Source: Sphingomonas sp. LC-1
Lineage (GTDB): Bacteria; Pseudomonadota; Alphaproteobacteria; Sphingomonadales; Sphingomonadaceae
DNA: 64,000 bases
Direction: 5' to 3'
Assembly (NCBI RefSeq): GCF_025371035.1
Contig: NZ_JANZXB010000001.1
Span: 518,800-582,799, forward strand
Shown here: positions 18,421 through 27,685 of the stretch, one piece after another
Numbering within the stretch: position 1 is the stretch's first letter
Layout: each line of letters starts with the position of its first letter
Notes under the pieces: model-generated
What the model was told of the DNA's origin: nothing
Databases searched by the model: none
What the model saw: only the letters and a program-made list of their open reading frames with translations
Made by a program: the position numbers and the translations under genes

Positions 18421-20331
18421 ATGATCGATTTCTCCCGCCGCGCCGTCCTCGCCTCCGGGCTGGTCGCGTCCGCCACGCCCGCCATGGCGAAAGCCGGACC
18501 GGGTGCACCCGCCCCCTATGGCGCCATCCCCTCGGCGCGGCAGTGGCGTTGGCATCAGCGCGAGCAATATGCGTTCATCCACTTCGCCATGAACACCTTC
18601 ACCGACAAGGAATGGGGTTATGGCGACGAAGACCCCAAGACGTTCAATCCCAGTGATTTCAGCGCGGACCAGATCGTCGGAGCGGCCAAGGCAGGCAATT
18701 TGAGGGGCATCATCCTGACGGCGAAGCACCATGACGGCTTCTGCCTGTGGCCGACCCGGCTGACGGAGCATTGCATCCGCAACTCGCCGTACAAGGACGG
18801 AAAGGGCGATATCGTCCGCGAGATGTCGGACGCCTGCAAGCGCGCCGGGCTCGCCTTCGGCATCTATCTGTCGCCCTGGGACCGCAATCGGGCCGATTAT
18901 GGCCGCCCGTCTTATGTGGAATATTTCCGCAAACAGGTGGTCGAACTCTGCACCGGTTATGGCGAGCTGTTCGAATTCTGGTTCGACGGCGCCAATGGCG
19001 GCGATGGCTATTATGGTGGTGCGCGCGAGACGCGGCAGATCGACGCGCCCAAATATTACAACTGGCCATCGATCATCGCGCTGGTCCATCAATATCAGCC
19101 CATGGCGTGCACCTTCGATCCGCTGGGTGCCGATATTCGCTGGGTCGGCAATGAGGACGGCATCGCGGGCGATCCCTGCTGGCCGACCATGCCGAACCAC
19201 CCTTATGTCCAGTCGGAAGGCAATTCGGGCGTGCGCGGCGGCGCGCTGTGGTGGCCCGCCGAGACCAACACGTCGATCCGGCCCGGCTGGTTCTATCACG
19301 CCGACGAGGATTCTAAGGTCCGGACGCCTGAGAATCTCATCGGCTATTTCGACACCTCGGTCGCGCGCGGCACCAATATGAACCTGAACCTGCCGCCCGA
19401 CCGGCGCGGCCGTATTCCCGATCAGGACGTGAAGATTCTGAAGAGCTTTGGCGATGCGATCCGCGCCAGCTTCGCGACCGACCTGGCGCAAGGCGCGGTG
19501 GCGAGCGCCAGCCATGTGCGCGGCAAGGGCTATGAAGCGACCAAGGTCCTCGACGGCAACCGCGACACCTATTGGTCGGCCCCCGATGGCGTGACGACGC
19601 CCAGCCTGACGCTCGACCTGCCGCCAGGGCGCCGCTTCGACCTGATCCGCATCCGCGAATATCTGCCGCTCGGCGTGCGCGTCACGCGCTTCGCGGTGGA
19701 TGCCGAGGTGAACGGCCAGTGGCAGCAGCTTGCCGAGCATGAGTGCATCAGCGCGCAGCGGATCATCCGCCTGCCCGCCCCCGTCACCGCGCGCCGCGTC
19801 CGCCTGCGCATCGTCGAGGCGCCCGTCTGTCCGGCGATCAGCGAGGTCTCGCTGTTCCAAAGCGTCGCGCCGGTGCCCGTCCCCGCGATCGTCTCGAGCG
19901 ACCCGACCGTGCTCGATACCAAGGGCTGGACCATCGTCTCGGCCAGTGCGCCGGGCGCGGAAAAGCTCCTCGACAATGACGCCAAGACCATCTGGACGCA
20001 GCCTGCGCCGACGCCGGGCAAGCCCGCCAGCGTCACGGTCGATATGGGTCAGGTCCGCGATGTCGCGGGCTTCAGCCTGACCCCCTCGCGCCAGGTCATG
20101 GTCGATGCCGCCCCGCCACGCGGCTATGTCGCGGAGACGAGCGTCGACGGGAAGAGCTGGACCCCGGCGGGTTCGGGCGAATTCTCCAACATCGCCTATG
20201 CGCTCTCGACCCAGCGCCTGCCCTTCACCAGCGTCCGACCGGTCCGCTATCTGCGGCTGACCTTCGCCGAAATGTCCAAGCCGGCCGAAAAGCTGGCGAT
20301 CGCCGGGATCGGCGGCTTCACCAAGCGGTAA
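18421..20331 (+). CDS. GH29 alpha-L-fucosidase with discoidin-like domains (Tat-exported)
   Basis: A 636-residue fucosidase. The Tat signal SRRAVLASG is followed by the GH29 barrel with HFAMNTFTDKEWG, LTAKHHDGFCLWPT and the nucleophile in FEFWFDGANGG (Asp189). Two F5/8-type (discoidin) carbohydrate-binding modules follow, at about residues 360-460 and 500-630. It would remove fucose from N-glycans so that the mannosidases and GlcNAc-releasing enzymes can proceed. ATG 18421 is chosen because it starts the Tat signal; a longer frame would run back through the GH92 gene. Confidence 0.92.
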   Translation: MIDFSRRAVLASGLVASATPAMAKAGPGAPAPYGAIPSARQWRWHQREQYAFIHFAMNTFTDKEWGYGDEDPKTFNPSDFSADQIVGAAKAGNLRGIILTAKHHDGFCLWPTRLTEHCIRNSPYKDGKGDIVREMSDACKRAGLAFGIYLSPWDRNRADYGRPSYVEYFRKQVVELCTGYGELFEFWFDGANGGDGYYGGARETRQIDAPKYYNWPSIIALVHQYQPMACTFDPLGADIRWVGNEDGIAGDPCWPTMPNHPYVQSEGNSGVRGGALWWPAETNTSIRPGWFYHADEDSKVRTPENLIGYFDTSVARGTNMNLNLPPDRRGRIPDQDVKILKSFGDAIRASFATDLAQGAVASASHVRGKGYEATKVLDGNRDTYWSAPDGVTTPSLTLDLPPGRRFDLIRIREYLPLGVRVTRFAVDAEVNGQWQQLAEHECISAQRIIRLPAPVTARRVRLRIVEAPVCPAISEVSLFQSVAPVPVPAIVSSDPTVLDTKGWTIVSASAPGAEKLLDNDAKTIWTQPAPTPGKPASVTVDMGQVRDVAGFSLTPSRQVMVDAAPPRGYVAETSVDGKSWTPAGSGEFSNIAYALSTQRLPFTSVRPVRYLRLTFAEMSKPAEKLAIAGIGGFTKR

Positions 20332-20697
20332 ATCCACGCCGCTCATCATCCCATCCGCGAGGGCGGGGTGGCGAGCGGCACCATCCGGTCGGAGCCGCGT
20401 CGCAGCGGTTCGTCCACGACTGCCCCATATTATTCGCCGTTGTCATGACGCTACAGCGCGAGCCGGTCGCCCGGTTTGTGGAGCGCATCCCCCTTCGATG
20501 CCGGGGGGATCTGAAGGCATTCCCATATGACCGGCCCGCAAACGAACAGGGATACGTTGGGAAAGCGCGTACGATTGATAAAGATCAAGATTGGGATGGC
20601 CGGACCCGCCTTCCAGATGTCCTTTGATATTTCGCGCCAAGTTCCGGGAGCTAATCAATATTAACAACGTTGTCGCTCCATAACGAAAGGGGCGAGA
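20332..20697. other. Intergenic stretch with one hairpin
   Basis: About 366 bp between the fucosidase and the next cluster. ATCCCCC (20487-20493) pairs with GGGGGAT (20504-20510) around a 10-nt loop, without a T run; it may stabilise or end the glycosidase mRNA. No gene is recognisable. AAAGGGG at 20687-20693 is the ribosome-binding site of the next gene. Confidence 0.5.
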
Positions 20698-22737
20698 TTG
20701 TTCATCCTGCATTTGGCGCTTGGCGGCTGCCTGAAATCCCCGCCTGTCCATTATGGCATCACGGCCGACACGGGCGGACATATCGCCTATATCCTGGATG
20801 CAGCGCTCGCTCAGGTGGACAATATTGATGTTGATCAAGTTTCGATCGTCACCCGAATGTTTGCTGGCGATGGACTCGATCGCGAACATGGCCTGCCCAG
20901 TGAGCGCCTGTCGCCCAAGCTGACCATCGATCGGATCGCCACCGGCGATCATCGCTACCTGGAAAAGGAAGCGTTGGCGGACGACCTGTCCGCCTTTACC
21001 GAGGCGTTCTGCGCGCATCTGGAACGGCTGCCCCGGCTGCCAGATGTGATCCACGCGCATTTCTCGGACGCGGCTGCCGTGGCGGCCGAAGCACGGCGGC
21101 GTTTCGCCATTCCCTTCGTCTACACGCCCCACGCGCTGGGGATCGACAAGCGCAAGCATCAGGGTCATTGCCCCGCGCTGGATGGGCGGATCGCCGCCGA
21201 ACGCAGCGCCATCGCCGGGGCCGACGCGATCATCGTCTCGACCCGTGACGAAGCCGAGCGGCAGGTCCATGCCTATGCCGCCCCGGTCACGGGCCGCATT
21301 CACTGCATCCCGCCGGGGGTGCCCAGCCGCGATGCCAGCCCGATCAGCCGCCCCTCGCTGGCCGAGCGGCTCGACACGATGCTGCACGATCCGGCCAAGC
21401 CCATAATTCTGGCGATCGCGCGGCCGGTCGCAAAGAAGAATCTCGGGGGCCTCGCGCGCGCCTATGCCGCCTCGCCCGCGTTGCGCGAGGCCGCCAATCT
21501 CGTCATTCTGGCCGGGCAGCACGACGGCCCCGGATCGCCCGAAGAACGCACCGTCCTGGCCGAGCTTCAGGCGCTGGCGCAAAGCCCCGAGCTTCTGGGA
21601 CGCTTCGCCCTGCCGCCCGAACATGACGGTCATGACGTCGCGGCGCTATACGACCGCGCGGCACGCGGCGGCGTCTTCGTCAACGCGGCGCTTCACGAAC
21701 CATTTGGCCTGACCCTGATCGAAGCCGCAGCGGCCGGCGTGCCGGTCGTCGCGACCCGGCATGGCGGCCCGAGCGAGATCGTGGGGTCCCTAGACCACGG
21801 ACTGCTGATCGAGCCCACCGACGAACACGCCATTGCGCAGGCGTGCCTGACCATCCTGTCGGATCGCGAATGCCATGCCCGGATGAGCCAGGCCGGGCGT
21901 TCCGGTGCGGCGCGTTACGACTGGGGTCGCTATGCCACCGAGTCCATCGCGCTCTATACCCGGTTGCCGCGCGCGCCGGGCCTGTTGGCGAGCGACATCG
22001 ACCATACGCTGACCGGTTGCCCGGCGGGTGCGCATGGCTTTTCCGAGTGGCGACGCGCGAGCGGCCTGCCCTTCGTGGTGGCGACGGGACGGTCCTTCGC
22101 CATGGCCCGCGCGATCCTGTCGCAATGGGGCCTGCCCGAACCCGATGCCTTCATCACCGATGTCGGTACGCGGATCATGCTGAAGGGTCCGCGCGGCTGG
22201 AGCGAGTGTCCGCTCTTTTCCGCCCGGCTCGATCAGGGATGGGATCGCAAGGCGGTGGTCGCCGCGCTCAAGCCGTTGCGCTTGCGGCCACAGCCACGCG
22301 ATACCGCTGGTCCGCACAAGCTGAGCTTTTTCGGAACGGCGGAGGATGCCGGACGGGTTCGCGCCGCGTTGGCCGAACACGGTATCGCCGCCAAGACCGT
22401 CTTTTCGCATGGCCGGCTGATCGACGTGCTGGCCCCATTGGGGGGCAAGGCCGCGGCGGTCGCGGCCTATGCGCGGCGGTTGAACCTGCCGCTCGGCGCG
22501 TGCATCGCGGCGGGGGACAGTGGCAATGACGTCGACATGCTGGAGGCCTGCGGCCACGCTATCGTCGTCGGCAATGCCAGCGACGAGCTGGACGGACTGC
22601 CCCCGCGCGAAGGGCTGATGCGGGTGGCCGCTCATCACGCGCAGGGCGTGCTGGAAGGGTTGGAGCGGCTGGGTCTGGCCGATGCCAGGGCAGCCACCGG
22701 TACCAACCTCTCCCCGATACGGGCCAGCGCGGCATGA
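20698..22737 (+). CDS. Sucrose-phosphate synthase-like GT4 fused to a sucrose-phosphatase-like HAD domain
   Basis: A 679-residue bifunctional protein. Residues 1-430 are a GT-B transferase of the sucrose-phosphate/mannosylfructose-phosphate synthase group: YGITADTGGHIAYIL near the start, HAHFSDAAAVA, ARPVAKKNLGGLARAY, and HEPFGLTLIEAAAAGVPVVA with the EX7E glutamates. Residues 435-665 are a HAD phosphatase with SDIDHT, VVATGRS, ITDVGT and GDSGNDVDML. It could make a hexosyl-fructoside phosphate and dephosphorylate it in one step; sucrose and mannosylfructose are the obvious candidates. TTG start with AAAGGGG 7 bp upstream. It heads a six-gene overlapping cluster of sugar-transfer enzymes. Confidence 0.83.
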   Translation: MFILHLALGGCLKSPPVHYGITADTGGHIAYILDAALAQVDNIDVDQVSIVTRMFAGDGLDREHGLPSERLSPKLTIDRIATGDHRYLEKEALADDLSAFTEAFCAHLERLPRLPDVIHAHFSDAAAVAAEARRRFAIPFVYTPHALGIDKRKHQGHCPALDGRIAAERSAIAGADAIIVSTRDEAERQVHAYAAPVTGRIHCIPPGVPSRDASPISRPSLAERLDTMLHDPAKPIILAIARPVAKKNLGGLARAYAASPALREAANLVILAGQHDGPGSPEERTVLAELQALAQSPELLGRFALPPEHDGHDVAALYDRAARGGVFVNAALHEPFGLTLIEAAAAGVPVVATRHGGPSEIVGSLDHGLLIEPTDEHAIAQACLTILSDRECHARMSQAGRSGAARYDWGRYATESIALYTRLPRAPGLLASDIDHTLTGCPAGAHGFSEWRRASGLPFVVATGRSFAMARAILSQWGLPEPDAFITDVGTRIMLKGPRGWSECPLFSARLDQGWDRKAVVAALKPLRLRPQPRDTAGPHKLSFFGTAEDAGRVRAALAEHGIAAKTVFSHGRLIDVLAPLGGKAAAVAAYARRLNLPLGACIAAGDSGNDVDMLEACGHAIVVGNASDELDGLPPREGLMRVAAHHAQGVLEGLERLGLADARAATGTNLSPIRASAA

Positions 22738-23879
22738 CCCGACCCTTTGGCTATTTCGTCCATCATCAAGGGCGCGGTCATGCCGAACGCTGTGCCGCGA
22801 TCCTAAACGCGCTGCCGCCCGAACGGCCCGTGACGGTCTTTTGCGCACGCGACGATATTTTCCCGGCACTGCCGCCCCAGGCCGAGCTAATCGTCATCCC
22901 CTCGCTATTCGAGCCGACGGGGTTGGAGGCGCGGGGCATGGACGGGGTGCCGACCCCCGATACGCTGCACTGCGCACCGCTGGGGTGGCCGGGGATCCGG
23001 CATGCGATGGCGGTGATCGCGGGATGGTTCGACCGTGCCGACCCCGCGCTGATGATCTGCGACGTGTCGGCGGAGATCGCGCAGCTCGCGCGTATTTGTT
23101 CGGTGCCGCATGTGAAGGTGCTGCAACATGGCGACCGGAGCGATCCGGGCCACCGCGCCGCCTATGACGGAGCCGCCGGGCTGCTTGCGGCCTTTGACGA
23201 AGCGCTGGCCCAGCCCGAATGGGACGCCGCGATGCGCGCCAAGACCTGTTTCGCCGGTGGCCTGGGCGTCGATACCCGCGTGCCCGAACGCGAACTGGCG
23301 CGTCAGCGGATCGGCGTCGGTGCGGACGAAGAGGTGATATTGGTGCTGTCCGGCGGCGGCGGCGGCGGCTTTGCGCAGGCTCCCCTGGGCGTCGGCGCGC
23401 GCAGCCGCCCCGGTGCGCGCTGGATCACCATCGGCCCGGTCGTACGCGACTGGCATGCGACCGAGCCCGCCAATATCGAGCATCGCGGCTGGGTCGACAA
23501 TCCGGCGGATCATGTCGCCGCCGCCGATCTCGTCATCGCCTCGACCGGCAACACCACCTGCCAGCAGATCCTGGCCGCCGCCCGCCCCTGGCTCGCCATC
23601 CCCGAATGGCGCTATTTCGACGAACAGCATCGCAAGGCCGAAGCGCTGGCGGCAGCGGGGGTCGCATGCGTCCGGTCGCACCTGCCCTCTTCTGCGCAGA
23701 GCTGGTCCGCCGCTTTGGCCGAGACCCGCGCCGGACACCGCCCCGCCGCCCAGCGCGCGATGATCGCCGACACGCCCGCGCAAGACGCCGCCGATTGGCT
23801 GGAGGCGCTGGCCGTGCGGCTATGGCCCACCGAACTCGATCTTTCCCCCGCCACCAATCCCGCCGGAGCCCGTTCATGA
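22734..23879 (+). CDS. GT-B glycosyltransferase, MurG/GT28-like
   Basis: A 381-residue protein with a MurG-like layout. The N-terminal GYFVHHQGRGHAER resembles the HG-rich loop of GT28 enzymes; the C-terminal half has ILVLSGGGGGGFAQ and ADLVIASTGNTTCQQILAA with PWLAIPEWRYFDEQ, the donor-binding region. Donor and acceptor are unknown. It is coupled to the upstream fusion gene and the downstream GT2 by 4-bp ATGA overlaps, so it should work on the same product. Confidence 0.7.
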   Translation: MTRPFGYFVHHQGRGHAERCAAILNALPPERPVTVFCARDDIFPALPPQAELIVIPSLFEPTGLEARGMDGVPTPDTLHCAPLGWPGIRHAMAVIAGWFDRADPALMICDVSAEIAQLARICSVPHVKVLQHGDRSDPGHRAAYDGAAGLLAAFDEALAQPEWDAAMRAKTCFAGGLGVDTRVPERELARQRIGVGADEEVILVLSGGGGGGFAQAPLGVGARSRPGARWITIGPVVRDWHATEPANIEHRGWVDNPADHVAAADLVIASTGNTTCQQILAAARPWLAIPEWRYFDEQHRKAEALAAAGVACVRSHLPSSAQSWSAALAETRAGHRPAAQRAMIADTPAQDAADWLEALAVRLWPTELDLSPATNPAGARS

Positions 23880-24790
23880 TCTCGGTCGTCACTCTTGCCG
23901 GGGGACGCCCCGAACACCTGCGCAACGTCGTGCTGGGGCTCGGTCGTCAGACGCAACTGCCGACCGAATTGATCGTCGCGGTCATGCAGGACGACGCCTA
24001 TGACCTTCCCGCCGCCCCCTTCCCCATTCGCCAGATGCGGGTGTCGGGCCCCCGACTGCCGCTGGCGCAGGCGCGCAACGCGGCGGCACGCGCCGCGGTG
24101 GGGGACAAGCTGGTCTTCCTCGATATGGATTGCATCCCGACGCCCGGCCTAATCGCGGAATATGACCGCTATCTGGACGAGATGGACGGGCTGCTGATGG
24201 GCGAAGTCATGTATCTGCCAGGCGGCGCGACCCAAGGCGATTGGCAGTACGAGGACTTTGCCGCGCGCGCGGTCCGCCATTCCGACCGGCGCGGCCCCCC
24301 GCCCGAAGGGATTGAGCGGTGCGAGGATTATCGCTGCTTCTGGTCGCTCAATTTCGCGATGCGGCGCAACACCTTCCTGGCGACCGGCGGGTTCGACGAG
24401 CGCTATTCGGGCTATGGCGGCGAGGACACCGATTTCGGCAAGGTCGTGGACAAGGCTGGCGTGCCGATCGCCTGGATCAAGGGCGGCCTCGCCTATCACC
24501 AATACCATCCCCACCATATGCCGCCCGTCCACCATATCGACAGCGTGGTCCGCAATGCCGAGTTGTTCGAAAAGAAATGGGGATACCGGACCATGGGCCA
24601 TTGGCTGCACGCCTTTCGCCTGATGGGGCTGATCGACGACACGCCGGGCCGCCCGATCCGCATCCTGCGCCAGCCGGATGCCGACGACCTGACCCTGACC
24701 GGGCAACAGAGCCATCAGCCCTATGCCAACACCGCCAGCGTCATCCGCCTGCTGGAGGAACGCGCCGCCAGCGCTCAGGTCGCGGCATGA
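23876..24790 (+). CDS. GT2 glycosyltransferase, galactosyltransferase-like
   Basis: A 304-residue GT-A enzyme: SVVTLAGGRPEHLRNVVLGL at the start, LVFLDMDCIPTPGLI as the metal-binding DxD-type motif, and GGFDERYSGYGGEDTDFGK, the C-terminal Asp/Glu motif of galactosyltransferase-like GT2/GT7 proteins. No membrane segments, so cytoplasmic. ATG 23876 overlaps the previous stop; a longer open frame upstream lies within the MurG-like gene and is spurious. Confidence 0.8.
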   Translation: MISVVTLAGGRPEHLRNVVLGLGRQTQLPTELIVAVMQDDAYDLPAAPFPIRQMRVSGPRLPLAQARNAAARAAVGDKLVFLDMDCIPTPGLIAEYDRYLDEMDGLLMGEVMYLPGGATQGDWQYEDFAARAVRHSDRRGPPPEGIERCEDYRCFWSLNFAMRRNTFLATGGFDERYSGYGGEDTDFGKVVDKAGVPIAWIKGGLAYHQYHPHHMPPVHHIDSVVRNAELFEKKWGYRTMGHWLHAFRLMGLIDDTPGRPIRILRQPDADDLTLTGQQSHQPYANTASVIRLLEERAASAQVAA

Positions 24791-25863
24791 GGATCGCGCT
24801 GCTCGCGCATGTCCGCCAGCCGATCCGCCAGCCCTTTCTGGGCGGGATGGAGGCACATGGCTGGTATCTGGCCGAGGGGCTGGCGGCGCGCGGGCATGAA
24901 GTGGTGCTGTTCGCCAGTGGCGACAGCGACCCGCGCTTCGCCATCGATCCGGTCCTGCCGGAGCATTATGAAGCGGTCTTCCCCTGGGCCGAGCATCGCG
25001 GCAAGCCCGAGCTGATCGCGCATGTCGATCGCGGCTATGCCGATGCCTGCGACCGGATCGCGCGCGGCGGGTTCGACGTGGTGCATAACAACAGCCTGCA
25101 TCGCTTCCCCCTGGAGCCGCGCCGGACGGCGGTGACGCCGACCGTCACCTCGCTCCACGTCCCGCCCTATGATGCGCTTCACCATTTCGTCCGGGTCAGC
25201 CCGGCTCCGACCCACCGGCTGACCGTCACCTCGGCCAGCCAGTTGCGCGCCTGGTGGCCCGAGGACGCACCGCCGGAGGCATCGGTCCTGCACAATGCGA
25301 TCGACCCCGCCGCCTGGCCCTTCGTCCCCGTCGGGAATGGAGAGGCGGTGTGGTGCGGCCGGATCACCCCGAATAAGGGCCCGCATCTGGCGATCGACGC
25401 CGCGCGGATCGCGGGCCTGCCGCTGACCCTGTTCGGCGCGGTCGAGGACCCGGATTATTGGGCGGCGGAGGTCGAGCCCCGGCTGGGCGGCGCGATCCGC
25501 TATGGCGGGCATCTGGACGGTGCCGGGCTGGCGGCGGAACTGGGCCGAGCCTCCGTCTTCGTCTTCACGCCCTGCTGGGACGAGCCGTTCGGCCTGGTCG
25601 CGATCGAGGCGATGGCATGCGGCCTGCCCGTTGCGGCGTTCGACCAGGGCGCGGCGCGCGAAGTGGTCGGCGACGCCGGATGCATCGCACTGGCGGGCGA
25701 TGCGGCGGCGCTGGCACAGGCCATCCTCACCGCGACCGCCGTTCCGCGCCGCACCGCCCGCCGCCGGGTGGAGATGCATTTCGCCCGCGACCTGTGGCTC
25801 GATCGGTGCGAGGCGCTTTACGCCAGCGTCCGCAACGCTGCGCCGAGCGCTATCGCCGCATGA
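24787..25863 (+). CDS. GT4 glycosyltransferase
   Basis: A 358-residue GT-B enzyme. It shows IRQPFLGGMEAHGWYLAEGL near the N-terminus, LHVPPYDALHHF in the acceptor half, WCGRITPNKGPHLAIDAA in the linker/donor half, and DEPFGLVAIEAMACGLPVAA as the EX7E motif. No signal or membrane segment. ATG 24787 overlaps the preceding stop, and its own stop overlaps the pyruvyltransferase start, so all genes here are translationally coupled. Substrates unknown. Confidence 0.83.
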   Translation: MRIALLAHVRQPIRQPFLGGMEAHGWYLAEGLAARGHEVVLFASGDSDPRFAIDPVLPEHYEAVFPWAEHRGKPELIAHVDRGYADACDRIARGGFDVVHNNSLHRFPLEPRRTAVTPTVTSLHVPPYDALHHFVRVSPAPTHRLTVTSASQLRAWWPEDAPPEASVLHNAIDPAAWPFVPVGNGEAVWCGRITPNKGPHLAIDAARIAGLPLTLFGAVEDPDYWAAEVEPRLGGAIRYGGHLDGAGLAAELGRASVFVFTPCWDEPFGLVAIEAMACGLPVAAFDQGAAREVVGDAGCIALAGDAAALAQAILTATAVPRRTARRRVEMHFARDLWLDRCEALYASVRNAAPSAIAA

Positions 25864-26771
25864 CCACCGACGTCATCGGACGCCAACGGACCCGATTGCT
25901 TGACCTGTATCGCCGGCATGTCCGCCCCGGCGAACCCTATGCCTTGGTCGATTTCCCCGATCACCCCAATGTCGGCGACAGCGCGATCTGGCTGGGCGAG
26001 GTGACCTGCCTGCATGACATCGGTACCGGCGATCCAGCCTATGTCTGTCGGTGGGACGATTTCGATGAGGACGCGTTACGCCGCGCCTGCCCCACCGGGC
26101 CGATCATGATCCATGGCGGCGGCAATCTGGGCGACATCTGGCCGCATCACCAGCATTTTCGCGAAACGATCCTGACCCGTTTCCGCGACCGCCGGGTCAT
26201 CCAGCTTCCCCAATCGATCCATTTCCGCGATCCTGGCCAGCGCGACCGTTTCGCGCGCGTGGCAGGCGGGCATCCCGACTTCCACCTTTATGTCCGCGAC
26301 ACGGCAAGCGTCGCCTTGGCGGAGCGTCATTTCGATTGCCCGGTGCAGCTCGCTCCCGACTCTGCCTTCGGGTTGGGCGCGTTGGTGCGGCCCGTCGATC
26401 CGGATTGTCGCCACCTGATGCTGTTGCGGTCCGATGCGGAACGGGTCGAGCGGGACGATGGGCCGCTGGCCGCGCTGGATGGAAGTGTCCTGCTCGATTG
26501 GCTGGACGAGCCGCCCGTTCTCTTAGCCGATCCGCTGGAGCGGGCGCGCATCCGGGTCGAGCGCGGCCTGCGCCTGTTGTCACGGGGCGAGAGGGTGGTG
26601 ACCGATCGGCTGCATGGTCATATCCTTTCGCTGCTGCTCGGCATTCCGCATGTCGTGATGGACAATGACTATGGAAAGGTCAGTGCCTATATCGCTACCT
26701 GGACGAGCGACAGCCCGCTCGTCCGCCAAGCCCAGGGCCCGCAGGAGGCGGCGGAGATGGTGGGGCGATGA
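25860..26771 (+). CDS. Polysaccharide pyruvyltransferase family protein
   Basis: A 303-residue protein of the polysaccharide pyruvyltransferase family, which transfers a ketal pyruvate from phosphoenolpyruvate to a sugar. Visible motifs: DHPNVGDSAIWLGE, MIHGGGNLGDIWPHH, RVVTDRLHGHILSLLLG and PHVVMDNDYGKVS. Family members decorate exopolysaccharides or cell-wall glycans. In this cluster it implies an acidic, pyruvylated sugar product. Some family members act as ordinary glycosyltransferases, so the reaction is inferred. Overlaps both neighbours by 4 bp. Confidence 0.82.
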   Translation: MTTDVIGRQRTRLLDLYRRHVRPGEPYALVDFPDHPNVGDSAIWLGEVTCLHDIGTGDPAYVCRWDDFDEDALRRACPTGPIMIHGGGNLGDIWPHHQHFRETILTRFRDRRVIQLPQSIHFRDPGQRDRFARVAGGHPDFHLYVRDTASVALAERHFDCPVQLAPDSAFGLGALVRPVDPDCRHLMLLRSDAERVERDDGPLAALDGSVLLDWLDEPPVLLADPLERARIRVERGLRLLSRGERVVTDRLHGHILSLLLGIPHVVMDNDYGKVSAYIATWTSDSPLVRQAQGPQEAAEMVGR

Positions 26772-27685
26772 TCGACCTCAGCCTGTTGATCTGCACGCGC
26801 AATCGCCGCGACAGCCTGTCCGCGACGCTTGCCTCGATCGTCACGGCGGCGAGCCATGGCGGAGCGGAACGGCTGGAATTGATCGTCGTCGACAACGGAT
26901 CATCCGACGGGACGCCCGCGATGGTCCGGCAATGGGCGACCGAGCGCAGCTTCACCGTGCGCCTCTTGTCGGAGCCGCGCCCTGGCCTGTCGCGCGCGCG
27001 GAACATGGCGCTGGCAGCAGCGCGCGGCCGGATCATCGCGATGACCGATGACGACTGCGTCCTGCACCGCGATTACTTTGCCCGACTGGCTCAGGCCTTT
27101 GCGACGATCCCGGCCCCGGTGGTCATTGGCGGGCGTATCCTGTTGGGCGATCCGGCGGACCTGCCCGTCACGGTCAAGCTCGAGGATCACCCGATGATGG
27201 CCGATCCGCAGGGCTTTCCCGGTGGTTTCGTCATGGGGGCGAATCTGGCATTCACTGCCGATGTGCGAGGTCGGGTCGGGCGGTTCGACGAACGTTTCGG
27301 AGCGGGTGCGCCGTTTCGGGCGGCTGAGGATACCGATTTCCTGTTCCGCGCCCAGGCGGCGGGGATTCCCATCCGCTACGACCCCGGCTTCGTGGTCGAT
27401 CATCACCATGGCCGGCGCTGCCAAGAAGAGGCGGTCTCACTGCTGGCGGGATACGGGTTCGGCGACGGGGCGCTCTATGCCAAGCATCTGCTGACCGACC
27501 GGCGGATCGGACGATTGATCCGCGAGGATGTCCGAAACTTGCGGATGCGCTTTGTGGGGCCGGTCCCTGCCATTCGCCACTTCCATGCCTTTCGCCTGCG
27601 TCATGTGTTGGCGGGCTTTACTGCTTATGGCCGCGCCGCGATCACAGGTCGACGCCCATCCGCACCCCGACCGTCCTCGGCCTGA
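26768..27685 (+). CDS. GT2 glycosyltransferase
   Basis: A 305-residue GT-A enzyme with LLICTRNRRDSLSATL, VVDNGSSDGTPAM, IIAMTDDDCVLHRDYF as the DxD region, GANLAFTADV and AEDTDFLFRAQ. Last gene of the six-gene cluster. Its final 44 bp overlap the 3' end of the oppositely transcribed TonB receptor gene, leaving no room for a terminator between them. Donor and acceptor are unknown. Confidence 0.82.
   Translation: MIDLSLLICTRNRRDSLSATLASIVTAASHGGAERLELIVVDNGSSDGTPAMVRQWATERSFTVRLLSEPRPGLSRARNMALAAARGRIIAMTDDDCVLHRDYFARLAQAFATIPAPVVIGGRILLGDPADLPVTVKLEDHPMMADPQGFPGGFVMGANLAFTADVRGRVGRFDERFGAGAPFRAAEDTDFLFRAQAAGIPIRYDPGFVVDHHHGRRCQEEAVSLLAGYGFGDGALYAKHLLTDRRIGRLIREDVRNLRMRFVGPVPAIRHFHAFRLRHVLAGFTAYGRAAITGRRPSAPRPSSA

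Noticed and set aside
15953-18508. 851-codon minus-strand frame opposite GH92
   Set aside because: Arg/Gly/Asp/His-rich composition with no domain; it is the antisense shadow of a clear GH92 gene in GC-rich DNA.
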